Shown piece by piece: positions 34,059 through 42,544 of a DNA stretch of 57,390 bases (its first letter is position 1; each line of letters begins with the position of its first letter). The notes under the pieces are model-generated. The model worked only from the letters and a program-made list of their open reading frames with translations, did no database searches and was not told the origin of the DNA. Location: NCBI GenBank assembly GCA_934271655.1, contig CAKQRW010000014.1, positions 1-57,390 on the forward strand, written 5' to 3'. Origin of the DNA: an uncultured Bacteroidaceae bacterium (GTDB taxonomy: Bacteria; Bacteroidota; Bacteroidia; Bacteroidales; Bacteroidaceae). The position numbers and the translations under genes were made by a program.

Positions 34059-35069
34059 TTATTTCTTTGCGTCGATAGCCTGGCAAGCCGTGATGGCTAC
34101 CATCTTGTAGATGTCGTCTACTGAGCAGCCGCGGCTGAGGTCGTTGACAGGACGGGCTATGCCCTGGAGAATAGGACCTATGGCCTCTGCTCCGCCAAGA
34201 CGCTGCACGAGCTTGTAACTGATGTTGCCCACTTCAAGGCATGGAGCTACGAGCACGTTGGCCTTGCCTGCGATGTCGCTGCCTGGAGCCTTCTTTGCGC
34301 CTACAGATGGCACGAGGGCCGCATCGGCCTGAAGTTCGCCGTCAATGTGGAGGTCGGGAGCAAGTTCCTTAGCGAGGCGAGTGGCCTCAACGACCTTGTC
34401 CACCACCTCATGCTTGGCGCTGCCCTTGGTAGAGAATGAGAGCATGGCCACACGCGGATCTGCGAAGCCTGCCACGCTCTTGGCAGTCTGTGCCGTGCAC
34501 ACAGCTATCTGTGCCAACTGTGAAGCATCTGGCATAGGAGTGACAGCTACGTCGCCCATGACGAGCACGCCTTCCTCTCCATACTCTGGAGCCTTAGTGA
34601 TGAGCAGCATGGCTCCGCTCACGCATGTGATGCCTGGAGCGCACTTGATGATCTGGAGGGCTGGACGGAGTGTGTCGCCTGTAGTGGAGAGGGCTCCTGA
34701 TATCTGGCCGTCAGCGTCGCCACTCTTGATGATGAGGCATCCGAAGTAGAGAGGGTCGAGCACCTGCTGGCGGGCCTTCTCTATTGTCATGCCCTTCTTC
34801 TGGCGAAGCTGGAAGAGAAGCTGCGCATACTCCTCAGTCTTCTCCGATGTGGCAGGGTCAATGATGGTGGCCTTGTTGATGTTCTTCAGGCCGAGCTTGT
34901 CAGCCAATGCAAAGATCTCATCAGGGTTGCCGATAAGGATGATGTCGGCGATGTCGTCAGCAAGAGACTTGTCGGCGGCGGTAAGTGTGCGCTCTTCCAG
35001 TGACTCAGGAAGAACGATGCGCTGCTTGTTTGACTTGGCACGCGCAATGATACTTTCTATTAAAGCCAT
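34059..35069 (-). CDS. pta: Phosphate acetyltransferase
   Basis: This 336-residue enzyme, the short form with the catalytic domain only, converts acetyl-CoA plus phosphate to acetyl phosphate. IVLPESLEERTL (N-terminus), GCLIIKSGDADGQISGALSTTGDTLRPAL (about 108-136), MLSFSTKGSAKHE (about 208) and NVLVAPCLEVGNISYKL (about 268) are family segments. The regulatory N-terminal DRTGG extension of the long enterobacterial form is absent. A TAACTTTGC promoter box lies about 90 bases upstream and probably drives pta-ackA as one transcript, opposite the GH98 gene. Confidence 0.97.
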   Translation of the reverse strand: MALIESIIARAKSNKQRIVLPESLEERTLTAADKSLADDIADIILIGNPDEIFALADKLGLKNINKATIIDPATSEKTEEYAQLLFQLRQKKGMTIEKARQQVLDPLYFGCLIIKSGDADGQISGALSTTGDTLRPALQIIKCAPGITCVSGAMLLITKAPEYGEEGVLVMGDVAVTPMPDASQLAQIAVCTAQTAKSVAGFADPRVAMLSFSTKGSAKHEVVDKVVEATRLAKELAPDLHIDGELQADAALVPSVGAKKAPGSDIAGKANVLVAPCLEVGNISYKLVQRLGGAEAIGPILQGIARPVNDLSRGCSVDDIYKMVAITACQAIDAKK

Positions 35070-35158
35070 TTTGTGTATGTTGTTTTGTTGTTTTGTTGCT
35101 TATCGAGGATAACTTCACATTTTACATATTACGACCAACTGTAATATATATATGTGTT

Positions 35159-35167
35159 GCAAAGTTA
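35159..35167 (-). promoter_or_regulatory. Predicted pta-ackA promoter -7 box
   Basis: The minus strand reads TAACTTTGC about 90 bases before the pta start, diverging from the GH98 promoter in the same gap. Confidence 0.65.
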
Positions 35168-35305
35168 GCATTTTTTGATGAGCCAGCAAAAGCGTAAAGG
35201 AGAAATCATCGCTATTTCACACCACAAAAAACAAAAACAAAGCTTTTGTTACATGATGGCAAACAATTGTTACAGCTATGGCCCAGCTTATACCAGATAA
35301 TAATG

Positions 35306-35314
35306 TATCTTTGC
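35306..35314 (+). promoter_or_regulatory. Predicted GH98 promoter -7 box
   Basis: TATCTTTGC lies about 52 bases before the GH98 ATG and matches TAnnTTTGC. Confidence 0.65.
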
Positions 35315-35365
35315 ACTAACCTTATATATCCAGAACAAACAACCTAAAACATAAGAGAAAACGAC

Positions 35366-38300
35366 ATGAGAAAATTATTCCATCTCGTCATCATGGCATT
35401 GGTAGCCATGGCGACACTCGCCTTCAGCACGCCTCTCTCTGCCCAAGAGCGCAGGCCCATCGACTCCAGGCACCCTATCTGGCTCATCCACGTCGACGTG
35501 TGGAACAAGGCCGACCCTCAGAAAATCATCAATCTCATCCCCGACGACATCAAGCCCTGGGTGTGCATGAACCTGTCTCTGTCATGTCAGTATGACACGG
35601 AGAAGAACGTGTACAAGATGCCGCAGAACGCCGTGAAGACATATAAGTCATGGGCCACGGTGTGCCAGGCCAACGGCATGTGGTTCATGTGCCAGCCTGC
35701 CAGCGGTGGCCACACGCACATACAGGACGATGACATCGAGACCTTTGAGTATTTCTTCAAGCAATATCCAAACTTCCTCGGATGGAACTACGCCGAGCAG
35801 TTCTGGGGATTTGACGAGGCTGCCGACATGAGCTCAAGCACGCAGTCATCGCGTCTGGCTCTGTTTGCCAAGCTTGTGCCTATGGCGCACAAGTATGGCG
35901 GACTGCTCACCGTCAGCTTCTGCGGCAACATATGGTCGCATCCTCTCAACCCTGTGGGCATGATGAAGCGCAACAAAGATCTGCTGACAGCTTGCCAGGA
36001 GTATCCTGAAGCCATACTGTGGCTTTACAAATACACCACTTCTTCCTGCTTCTACAACAACGAGAGCGTCACTTTCTCGCCTTTCATCTCTGGCCTGGCC
36101 AAGAACTACGGCATACGCTACGACAACTGCGGATGGAACGGTGCCCTCGGAGACCTGCTCGGAGACAATCACGGAAAAAAATATCCGATTGCTGCCGGCA
36201 TAGGCACAGCCATGGAGCAGACCTGCATGAATGGCGGTGCCGTGTGGGACGGACCTGAGCTCATCTGGACTGAAGACTTCCAGAACCTCAACAATTCTAC
36301 CGTCAACGGCTACACAAGACGCAACTGGGGCAAGTATCCTGGCTTCGACAACGCATGGATTGACATGTTCCGCAAGATTATAGACGGAACCATGTATATC
36401 CCTTCCAGAGAAGAAGTCGTAGGAAAAACAAAGATTGTGGTCATCAACAATGTGTCTTCCGGCGGTGACGAAGACAAGTATGCCGCCTGGGGCGACCTCT
36501 ACGACGGCCTCTACAAGCAGACAGACCCCTTCAACCGTGACAACGGACAATGGATGAACAACTACTGCTACTTCAAGAAGACCGGACGCTATGGCGCCAT
36601 TCCTGTGGCCATAGGACTATATGACGACCTGGCAAAGGCTATACCCGTGAAGGTGTACAAGGCGTCACGCTCATCAAGATGGGGCAGCCAGACAGCCAAA
36701 GTGAATGACTTCAACAAGCAATATCCCGAGGTCAGCAAGGGCGACCTCTTCGTGGAGCGTTTCAAGAACCAGCTCGTGACCTACACTCCATACACATATC
36801 TGAACAAGAACACCACCGCCAAGGCTGTGATTCCCCTCCTTTACAACACCTGCGAGAGCATGACTCTCACCTACGGCAAACTGAGCAGCGGCATCGTGAA
36901 GGAGCACACCGACCACATCGACTTCTATCTCAACAACTACCGCACAGACACCACAACGGTGCAGACAGACCAGATTGTCATCAACGGAGCCTCCTCTCAA
37001 CCATCCTTTACCATGAAGAAGCGCGGCAAGGCTGTGGCCACGGCCAAGGAAGCATGGGACGCTGAGAACGGGACATACACACTGGACATCGCACACTTGG
37101 GGCCTGTGGACGTGTCCATCAAGTGCGCCGGCAACGCTACCGACCGAAGCACAGACATGGTGGACGACACGCCTCTCACTGCCGACTTGCCCAAGCAGCC
37201 AGAGACATACCACGGACCTGTCACCATAGAGGCCGAGGACATGGACTACAAGAACATAACAAGTTGCGTGACTGACCCATACGGACGCTACCCTAACGAG
37301 CGTGGACACGCCGGCAACGGTTTCATGGACATGGGCACCAACACAGCAGGAACACTGCGCCACGAGATGGTCATGAAGCAGGCTGGCGAATACAACATCA
37401 GCGTGCGCTACACCTCGCCCAAGAAGGCTGGCAACCTGAAAGTGGCGGTCAACAACGCGTCTAAAATAGCTAAATGCGAGAAGACTGACAATAACGAATG
37501 GAAGCTTGCCACTGTGACTGCGACCATGAGGGAGGGCAAGAACACTCTCATCATCACCAACACCAACGGACTCAGCATGTATATAGACAACGTGACTTAC
37601 GCTCCGACTGACGCTGACGCTGCCACTTACGGAGTGACGATCCGTCCTGTTGAGCACGGCACTGTCATAGCAGACAAGGAAGAAGCAGCTGAGGGCGAGG
37701 AGGTGACTCTCACCATCATACCAGAGCAAGGCTACGCCCTAAAGTCTGTGCAGGTGACCAACTCTGTATTCTTCACACAACAGAAATACCTTGACATCGA
37801 AAGAGGTGCCACTACCGTGACATTCACCATGCCCGATGACAACGTGACCCTGCTGCCTGCCTTCACAGACAAGACGCTCGTCTACAACATGGACCTCAGC
37901 AGCGTGCAGGGAGGCACAATGCCCGAGGGATGGAAGGTGACACAGGAGAGTGACGAGGTGCATGAATACCCCAACTCCTACAGTTCAGGCTCACGCACCA
38001 TGACTGGCTTCAACGGCTATCAGGGCAAAGCCTTATACTGGAGAAACGGCATGGCTGAGTATGGACGGCAGACAGCCTACCCTCTCTACCTGGACGAAGG
38101 CAAGTACATTCTTTCGTTCGCAGGAGCAGCATGGAAGGGCACACCTAAATATATGATGGAGATTCTTGACGAGAGCGGCAACACAACAGCCAAGTCAAGT
38201 ACCATCACCTCTACTCCTAACGCCAATGGCAGCAACTCGGCCAACCTCAAGGCCGCAAAACTCAACGAGCTGCCTTTCACTGTAGACAAGGCTGGCAAAT

Positions 38301-38533
38301 ATGTCATCCGTTTCACAGACAAGTCTACCGACGGAGGCTTCCATGAGTTCCTGCTGCTGGAGTGCCGCATCAACTCTGACGATGTGGCAGATGGCATCGA
38401 AGGCACGGCCGCTCCTTCTTGTGACTACAGCGTATTCAATGCCGCTGGCATCAAGACACAGACGCTCACGCCAGGCATCAACATCATCACTACGCCTGAC
38501 GGACAGAGGAGAAAAGTGCTGATCACGAAATGA
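35366..38533 (+). CDS. Secreted GH98 glycoside hydrolase with CBM6/35-like and InlB-like modules
   Basis: This 1055-residue secreted enzyme has a signal peptide (1-26, ending TPLSAQ). Residues about 30-600 match GH98: WLIHVDVWNKADPQKIINLI (39-58), NYAEQFWGF with Glu144, YGIRYDNCGW with Asp253 and WDGPELIWTEDF with Glu298/Glu303. These fall where the catalytic acids of GH98 enzymes lie. A CBM6/35-like module follows (about 616-747, from GPVTIEAEDM), then a divergent InlB B-type repeat (754-832), another beta module (about 838-1010), and a tail ending RRKVLITK. GH98 members cut blood-group glycans or, in gut Bacteroides, glucuronoarabinoxylan; the sequence does not decide. A TATCTTTGC box lies about 52 bases upstream. 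Confidence 0.85.
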   Translation: MRKLFHLVIMALVAMATLAFSTPLSAQERRPIDSRHPIWLIHVDVWNKADPQKIINLIPDDIKPWVCMNLSLSCQYDTEKNVYKMPQNAVKTYKSWATVCQANGMWFMCQPASGGHTHIQDDDIETFEYFFKQYPNFLGWNYAEQFWGFDEAADMSSSTQSSRLALFAKLVPMAHKYGGLLTVSFCGNIWSHPLNPVGMMKRNKDLLTACQEYPEAILWLYKYTTSSCFYNNESVTFSPFISGLAKNYGIRYDNCGWNGALGDLLGDNHGKKYPIAAGIGTAMEQTCMNGGAVWDGPELIWTEDFQNLNNSTVNGYTRRNWGKYPGFDNAWIDMFRKIIDGTMYIPSREEVVGKTKIVVINNVSSGGDEDKYAAWGDLYDGLYKQTDPFNRDNGQWMNNYCYFKKTGRYGAIPVAIGLYDDLAKAIPVKVYKASRSSRWGSQTAKVNDFNKQYPEVSKGDLFVERFKNQLVTYTPYTYLNKNTTAKAVIPLLYNTCESMTLTYGKLSSGIVKEHTDHIDFYLNNYRTDTTTVQTDQIVINGASSQPSFTMKKRGKAVATAKEAWDAENGTYTLDIAHLGPVDVSIKCAGNATDRSTDMVDDTPLTADLPKQPETYHGPVTIEAEDMDYKNITSCVTDPYGRYPNERGHAGNGFMDMGTNTAGTLRHEMVMKQAGEYNISVRYTSPKKAGNLKVAVNNASKIAKCEKTDNNEWKLATVTATMREGKNTLIITNTNGLSMYIDNVTYAPTDADAATYGVTIRPVEHGTVIADKEEAAEGEEVTLTIIPEQGYALKSVQVTNSVFFTQQKYLDIERGATTVTFTMPDDNVTLLPAFTDKTLVYNMDLSSVQGGTMPEGWKVTQESDEVHEYPNSYSSGSRTMTGFNGYQGKALYWRNGMAEYGRQTAYPLYLDEGKYILSFAGAAWKGTPKYMMEILDESGNTTAKSSTITSTPNANGSNSANLKAAKLNELPFTVDKAGKYVIRFTDKSTDGGFHEFLLLECRINSDDVADGIEGTAAPSCDYSVFNAAGIKTQTLTPGINIITTPDGQRRKVLITK

Positions 38534-38660
38534 AACAAGCGGATAGACAGACGCTCATGACTATTCTATTGGCAGGCGTCCAGCATTGTCCTATAGGCCA
38601 GCGCACATGGTTATTCCCATCCTGCCGCACGACACTTGCAGGCACCTGCTCATGACAACA

Positions 38661-38692
38661 AAGGCGGACCAGCTTTCAGGCTGGTCCGCCTT
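38661..38692 (+). terminator. Possible GH98 terminator
   Basis: The arms AAGGCGGACCAGC/GCTGGTCCGCCTT enclose a 6-base loop about 130 bases after the GH98 stop. The U tract is weak (TTATG). Confidence 0.6.
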
Positions 38693-38946
38693 ATGCTTGT
38701 GCAGTCTTCAACTACAGAGGCACAACAGGGACAGCCTGCACGATGAAGGCACGCGACTGAAGCTACAAGCAACTCACAAAACAGTCCTAACTGACACATT
38801 TCTATACATCCCAAACATTTTGTTCTATTACACAACATTTCGTCCCTCTAAGATACAAAACACAACTTTTTGAGCCTTTACACACATATATATTGGTACA
38901 TATCAAGAAAAAGGTACATTTAAGCAACCACAATAAATAAAATATG

Positions 38947-38955
38947 TATATTTGC
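38947..38955 (+). promoter_or_regulatory. Predicted LruC-gene promoter -7 box
   Basis: TATATTTGC lies 47 bases before the ATG of the LruC lipoprotein gene. Confidence 0.65.
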
Positions 38956-39001
38956 AGTCAAATTAACAAAATAGAATATACTAATAAGAAAGGAAACAAC
39001 C

Positions 39002-41074
39002 ATGAGACGTAGAAAGACATTTCACACATTAGCCCTTTCAGCAACCCTTTCAGCAGCACTCTCAGCCACATTCTCAGCTTGCTCTGAATATGACGCTGAC
39101 GGACTGCAATCCAACAGCACTGGAAAGGAATACAACACGTTTGACTTTTCCACATCAGAGGCTGTTGACGTGTCATTGCAATACACCATCGCCACAAAAT
39201 CTCCAGTGTTCTTCCGCATCTACGACCAGGATCCAGGAACCAACATCGAGGAAGGCAACAGCTACGACCTGGACGAGAGCATCGAGCCTATCTACTCAGG
39301 CTTCACCAACTCTGACGGCTCGTTCTCAAAGACCATAAATGTGGCTGCCGGCACAGAGAAACTGTACATCTACTCTCCATCCTTCTTCGCGCCAACACTG
39401 CTGACAGCCGACATCAGCAACGGAGCCGCTTCTGCCGAATATGACAGCGAGGCATCTCAAACAAGAGGCACAAGGTCGGTGTACTCAACAGACCAAGAAT
39501 ATGACAGCTACATCTTGCATGCATACAACTGGCAAGACGCTGCCAGCAAATGGGAATACAGAGACGGCCCATGGAAGGACTGGCTCGTGACATACGACAA
39601 GAAGAACAACGGACATGTGACCAACCTCTACAAAGGAGGCGAGCTGGCTGTCGAGGATCCCGCAAAGCTTTTCTCAGCTCATCAGCTTGTCATCAACGTC
39701 AACAAGGAATGCCCACAGGAATATAGAGCATCGCAAGACCTTATAGTAACAAAAGATGCAGAGGTGGCGCTCACCTTCCTCGGAGGCAACACATGCTGGA
39801 GCAGTTCACTGGGATACTACTACTATTTCGGCGACAACAAACCGAAGTCGCTCAGCGACGCCCACGTGGTGATGGTGTTCCCCAACACACAGAATGGCGC
39901 AGCCAAAGTTACGTACAACAGAATAGATTGGGACGCATACAAGCAGGCAGGCATCAATACTGGCGACTGCGTGCAACTCATGTATTATCCCAACATAGCC
40001 AGCGGCAGCAAGGAAGGCGCAACGACCGTGTTCCCCATGGGATGCCGCATCGGTCTGGTGCTCGCCACCAATGCTTGGAGCAACCGCATGACCTCTCCAT
40101 ACTGGGGCAGCGCCAACAAGCAGTACCGGTCTTGCACCACTCCCGGACTCAGCGTCAACAACAGCGGCGAGGCATACCCCGGTTCACGAACAGCACAGTA
40201 TACCTACGACAACTACGTGATGGTATCATTTGAGGACCACATAGACGATTATAACTTCAGCGATGTGGTGGTGACAATGACCTCCAATCCTGTGAAGGCC
40301 ATAGAGTCTACCAACAAGGTTGACGAGAGCAAACTCGTGCAGGATATATATGAGAACAAGGGCGCATACCTCTTTGAGGACCTGTGGCCATCAAAGGGCG
40401 ACTACGACCTCAACGATGTCATGATCAAGATGGGATACACCAAGACGGTGGACACTCAAGGCAGAGTCAATGTGGAATCATACGACTTCACCTCCTACAG
40501 GAATGTGGGCAACGCTACCAAGATCAACGGACTGGCTGCACGCATCACCGGCATACAAGGCACAGACCAGTTGAAGTTCTACAGAAAGCTGGAGGGAAAA
40601 AGCAACTATGAGGAGATACAGTGCACATACGAAGCCAACGACGGCATCGTAGTGCTTACAAACAATGCCATCGCCAACTGCAAGGACTCCATCACATACC
40701 GTGTGTCTATCCTGCACAGCGGATTCGAATGGGGAGAGAAGACAAAGGCAGAACCTTTCATCTGGCGTGATGAGGAAGGCGGACGCTGGGAGGTGCACCT
40801 CATAGACCACGCTCCTTCATCAAAGGCCAACATGAGCCTGTTTGGCACACAAGATGATGCCTCTGACATCGCCAACGGCAAATACTACAGGCGCAACGGC
40901 AACTATCCATTCGCCCTGCATCTGGAAAGCGCGACAAAAGCCAACCTGATTACTCTTATCAGGTCGGACGGCAACAACATCAGCAATGTGTACCCACGCT
41001 ATGACAAGTGGGTGAATAGCAACGGCACAAAATACCAGTACTGGTACAGAGACGCTACAGGCGCTATGCAATAG
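39002..41074 (+). CDS. LruC domain-containing lipoprotein
   Basis: This 690-residue surface lipoprotein has the N-terminus MRRRKTFHTLALSATLSAAL then SATFSACS, a lipoprotein signal with the Cys at residue 27. A beta-rich N-terminal part has FRIYDQDPG and INVAAGTEKLYIYSP (peptidase-associated-like or Ig-like). The C-terminal LruC/DUF4842 domain begins with YLFEDLWPSKGDYDLNDVMI, an Asp-rich motif (GDYDLND) typical of the family and probably calcium-binding. LruC proteins are abundant in Bacteroidota and their role is not known; adhesion is one guess. A TATATTTGC promoter box lies 47 bases upstream and a 13-bp stem terminator follows, so it is a single-gene unit. Confidence 0.87.
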   Translation: MRRRKTFHTLALSATLSAALSATFSACSEYDADGLQSNSTGKEYNTFDFSTSEAVDVSLQYTIATKSPVFFRIYDQDPGTNIEEGNSYDLDESIEPIYSGFTNSDGSFSKTINVAAGTEKLYIYSPSFFAPTLLTADISNGAASAEYDSEASQTRGTRSVYSTDQEYDSYILHAYNWQDAASKWEYRDGPWKDWLVTYDKKNNGHVTNLYKGGELAVEDPAKLFSAHQLVINVNKECPQEYRASQDLIVTKDAEVALTFLGGNTCWSSSLGYYYYFGDNKPKSLSDAHVVMVFPNTQNGAAKVTYNRIDWDAYKQAGINTGDCVQLMYYPNIASGSKEGATTVFPMGCRIGLVLATNAWSNRMTSPYWGSANKQYRSCTTPGLSVNNSGEAYPGSRTAQYTYDNYVMVSFEDHIDDYNFSDVVVTMTSNPVKAIESTNKVDESKLVQDIYENKGAYLFEDLWPSKGDYDLNDVMIKMGYTKTVDTQGRVNVESYDFTSYRNVGNATKINGLAARITGIQGTDQLKFYRKLEGKSNYEEIQCTYEANDGIVVLTNNAIANCKDSITYRVSILHSGFEWGEKTKAEPFIWRDEEGGRWEVHLIDHAPSSKANMSLFGTQDDASDIANGKYYRRNGNYPFALHLESATKANLITLIRSDGNNISNVYPRYDKWVNSNGTKYQYWYRDATGAMQ

Positions 41075-41152
41075 AATGCAGCAGCCATGGCGCATGAGCA
41101 CCAAAAGCTATGACGCACAAATATAAGAAGACTGCATAATGTCTTAACACAG

Positions 41153-41187
41153 CGAGGGCGGAGCAATCACTACATGCTCCGCCCTCG
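41153..41187 (+). terminator. LruC-gene terminator
   Basis: Perfect 13-bp arms CGAGGGCGGAGCA/TGCTCCGCCCTCG are followed by TTGTATTTT, 78 bases after the stop. Confidence 0.85.
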
Positions 41188-41251
41188 TTGTATTTTGGCT
41201 TATCTGACTTCTGTTCAACATTCAGACTTTACAATATACTATGTTTAAAGC

Positions 41252-41361
41252 CTATGGATAACAATACATAAGTCTATGGATAGCTTTACAAAAACCTATG
41301 GATAGCTTTACAAAAACCTATGGATAGCGACACTAAAGCCTATGGATAGCGACACTAAAAC
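41252..41361. repeat. 22-bp tandem array, five units
   Basis: Units begin at 41252, 41274, 41296, 41318 and 41340; all start CTATGGATA. Units 2 and 3 are identical. Part of a further unit follows at 41362. The array lies between the LruC gene and the HAD gene. Confidence 0.9.
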
Positions 41362-41441
41362 CTATGGCTTTTGTAGGTCTAAGTATTCAGTAAGATATGT
41401 ACGTCATGTCTTCAATAGTCAGTATATGACAAAAGTGCATT

Positions 41442-41519
41442 ACTAAACTTTCAGACTAAACCACAAGCAAACAACCCAAAACATGGTATATGCCGAATAT
41501 TGTTTCACTAAACTTTCAG
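41442..41519. repeat. 13-bp direct repeat pair, 65-bp offset
   Basis: ACTAAACTTTCAG occurs at 41442-41454 and 41507-41519. The match is short, but the offset is the same as at other loci. Confidence 0.6.
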
Positions 41520-41562
41520 GCTCTACAGACGGCTGCCCATCTGAAAGCCACGTCTGAAACTC

Positions 41563-42342
41563 TCACTTGAACTGCTCTATCCGGTTCAGCACCTCCGCCA
41601 CGCCATCATCATCCACTGTGCCTGTCACAAAACGGGCACACGCCTTCACCTCGTCAGCGGCGTTGCCCATGGCTATGCCCCAACCTGCATGCGAGAGCAT
41701 CTGCATGTCGTTGCCTCCATCGCCAAACGCCATAGTCTCGCTGATGTCAAAGCCATAATGACGGCAAACATCATCAATGCCCGTAGCTTTGTTGGTGCCC
41801 TTGGCTATGCAGTCTGCAAACAATGGATGCCAACGCAGAGCCGAACACTCGCACAACACATTGTTCATTATATAGTCTTCCTGCTCCTTAGGGAAGAAAG
41901 CTATCACCTGAAGCACATCAAGCGCAAGAGCCTTCTCGGGCGAAACCTGCTTTGGGATGCCCAAGTCAAGTAGCTCGAAAACAGTGCGGAAGTCCTCATT
42001 GTAATGCGTCACCACAGCCTGGGTGTCGGTAGCGTAAGCGACCGCCACAGGATTCTTCTCCTGATACTCCACCATGCGCCTAATATCCTCCTTGGGAACA
42101 GGACGGTGAGTCAACCTTGTGCCATCGTTAAGCATGATGCTTGCGCCATTGACCGACATGATTCCGTCATATTCCAAATCACCGAGGTTGTTGATGAACG
42201 GGCGCGGACGGCCTGTGGCTATAAAGACTTTCACACCCTTTTCACGCACAGCATGAACGGCATCTATTGCAGATTGCGGCACCTTGTGCGTGTTGAAAGA
42301 CACAAGTGTGCCATCTATGTCGAAGAAAATTGCTTTTATCAT
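41563..42342 (-). CDS. HAD-superfamily hydrolase, Cof/sugar-phosphatase type
   Basis: This is a 259-residue haloacid dehalogenase phosphatase with a type IIB cap. Motif I is AIFFDIDGTLVSF (Asp9 nucleophile, Asp11), motif II FIATGRPRP, motif III a conserved Lys in KGTNKATGIDD, and motif IV FGDGGNDMQML. Cof-type members dephosphorylate sugar phosphates, FMN or pyridoxal phosphate; the true substrate cannot be told. It is about 200 bases downstream of the NSS transporter gene on the same strand; the gap carries 22-bp tandem units. A weak hairpin (arms CTTTCAG/CTGAAAG) lies about 40 bases after the stop. Confidence 0.9.
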   Translation of the reverse strand: MIKAIFFDIDGTLVSFNTHKVPQSAIDAVHAVREKGVKVFIATGRPRPFINNLGDLEYDGIMSVNGASIMLNDGTRLTHRPVPKEDIRRMVEYQEKNPVAVAYATDTQAVVTHYNEDFRTVFELLDLGIPKQVSPEKALALDVLQVIAFFPKEQEDYIMNNVLCECSALRWHPLFADCIAKGTNKATGIDDVCRHYGFDISETMAFGDGGNDMQMLSHAGWGIAMGNAADEVKACARFVTGTVDDDGVAEVLNRIEQFK

Positions 42343-42362
42343 TTTATTGCTAATAAAGAAGG

Positions 42363-42428
42363 GCTCACAATTACTTTTCTAAATACTCACAATTACTTTT
42401 CTAAGTACTCACAATTAGTTTTCCGAGA
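42363..42428. repeat. 22-bp tandem array, three units
   Basis: Units begin at 42363, 42385 and 42407 and share CTCACAATTA(C/G)TTTTC. They lie between the NSS transporter gene and the HAD gene. Confidence 0.88.
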
Positions 42429-42544
42429 GTGGCCTACTTATATCCTTGAGATAATTGGGACATCACACCGCTTCTTCGCAACTCGCGCCACTTGTGAAGC
42501 CAACGCAAACAAGCTTGGCGAAATGCATCATTGGGCCACATGCA

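Larger units (their letters stand above)
38534..39001. other. Gap between GH98 and LruC genes
   Basis: It holds a possible GH98 terminator near its start and the LruC promoter near its end. The rest is unremarkable, AT-rich toward the promoter. Confidence 0.6.
41075..41562. other. Gap between LruC and HAD genes
   Basis: It holds the LruC terminator, the five-unit 22-bp array and a short repeat pair at 65-base offset, plus a weak hairpin near 41513-41550. No gene is seen. Confidence 0.6.

Noticed and set aside
36674..37729. Open frame of 351 codons on the minus strand opposite the GH98 gene
   Set aside because: A shadow frame; the plus strand has family motifs throughout the region.
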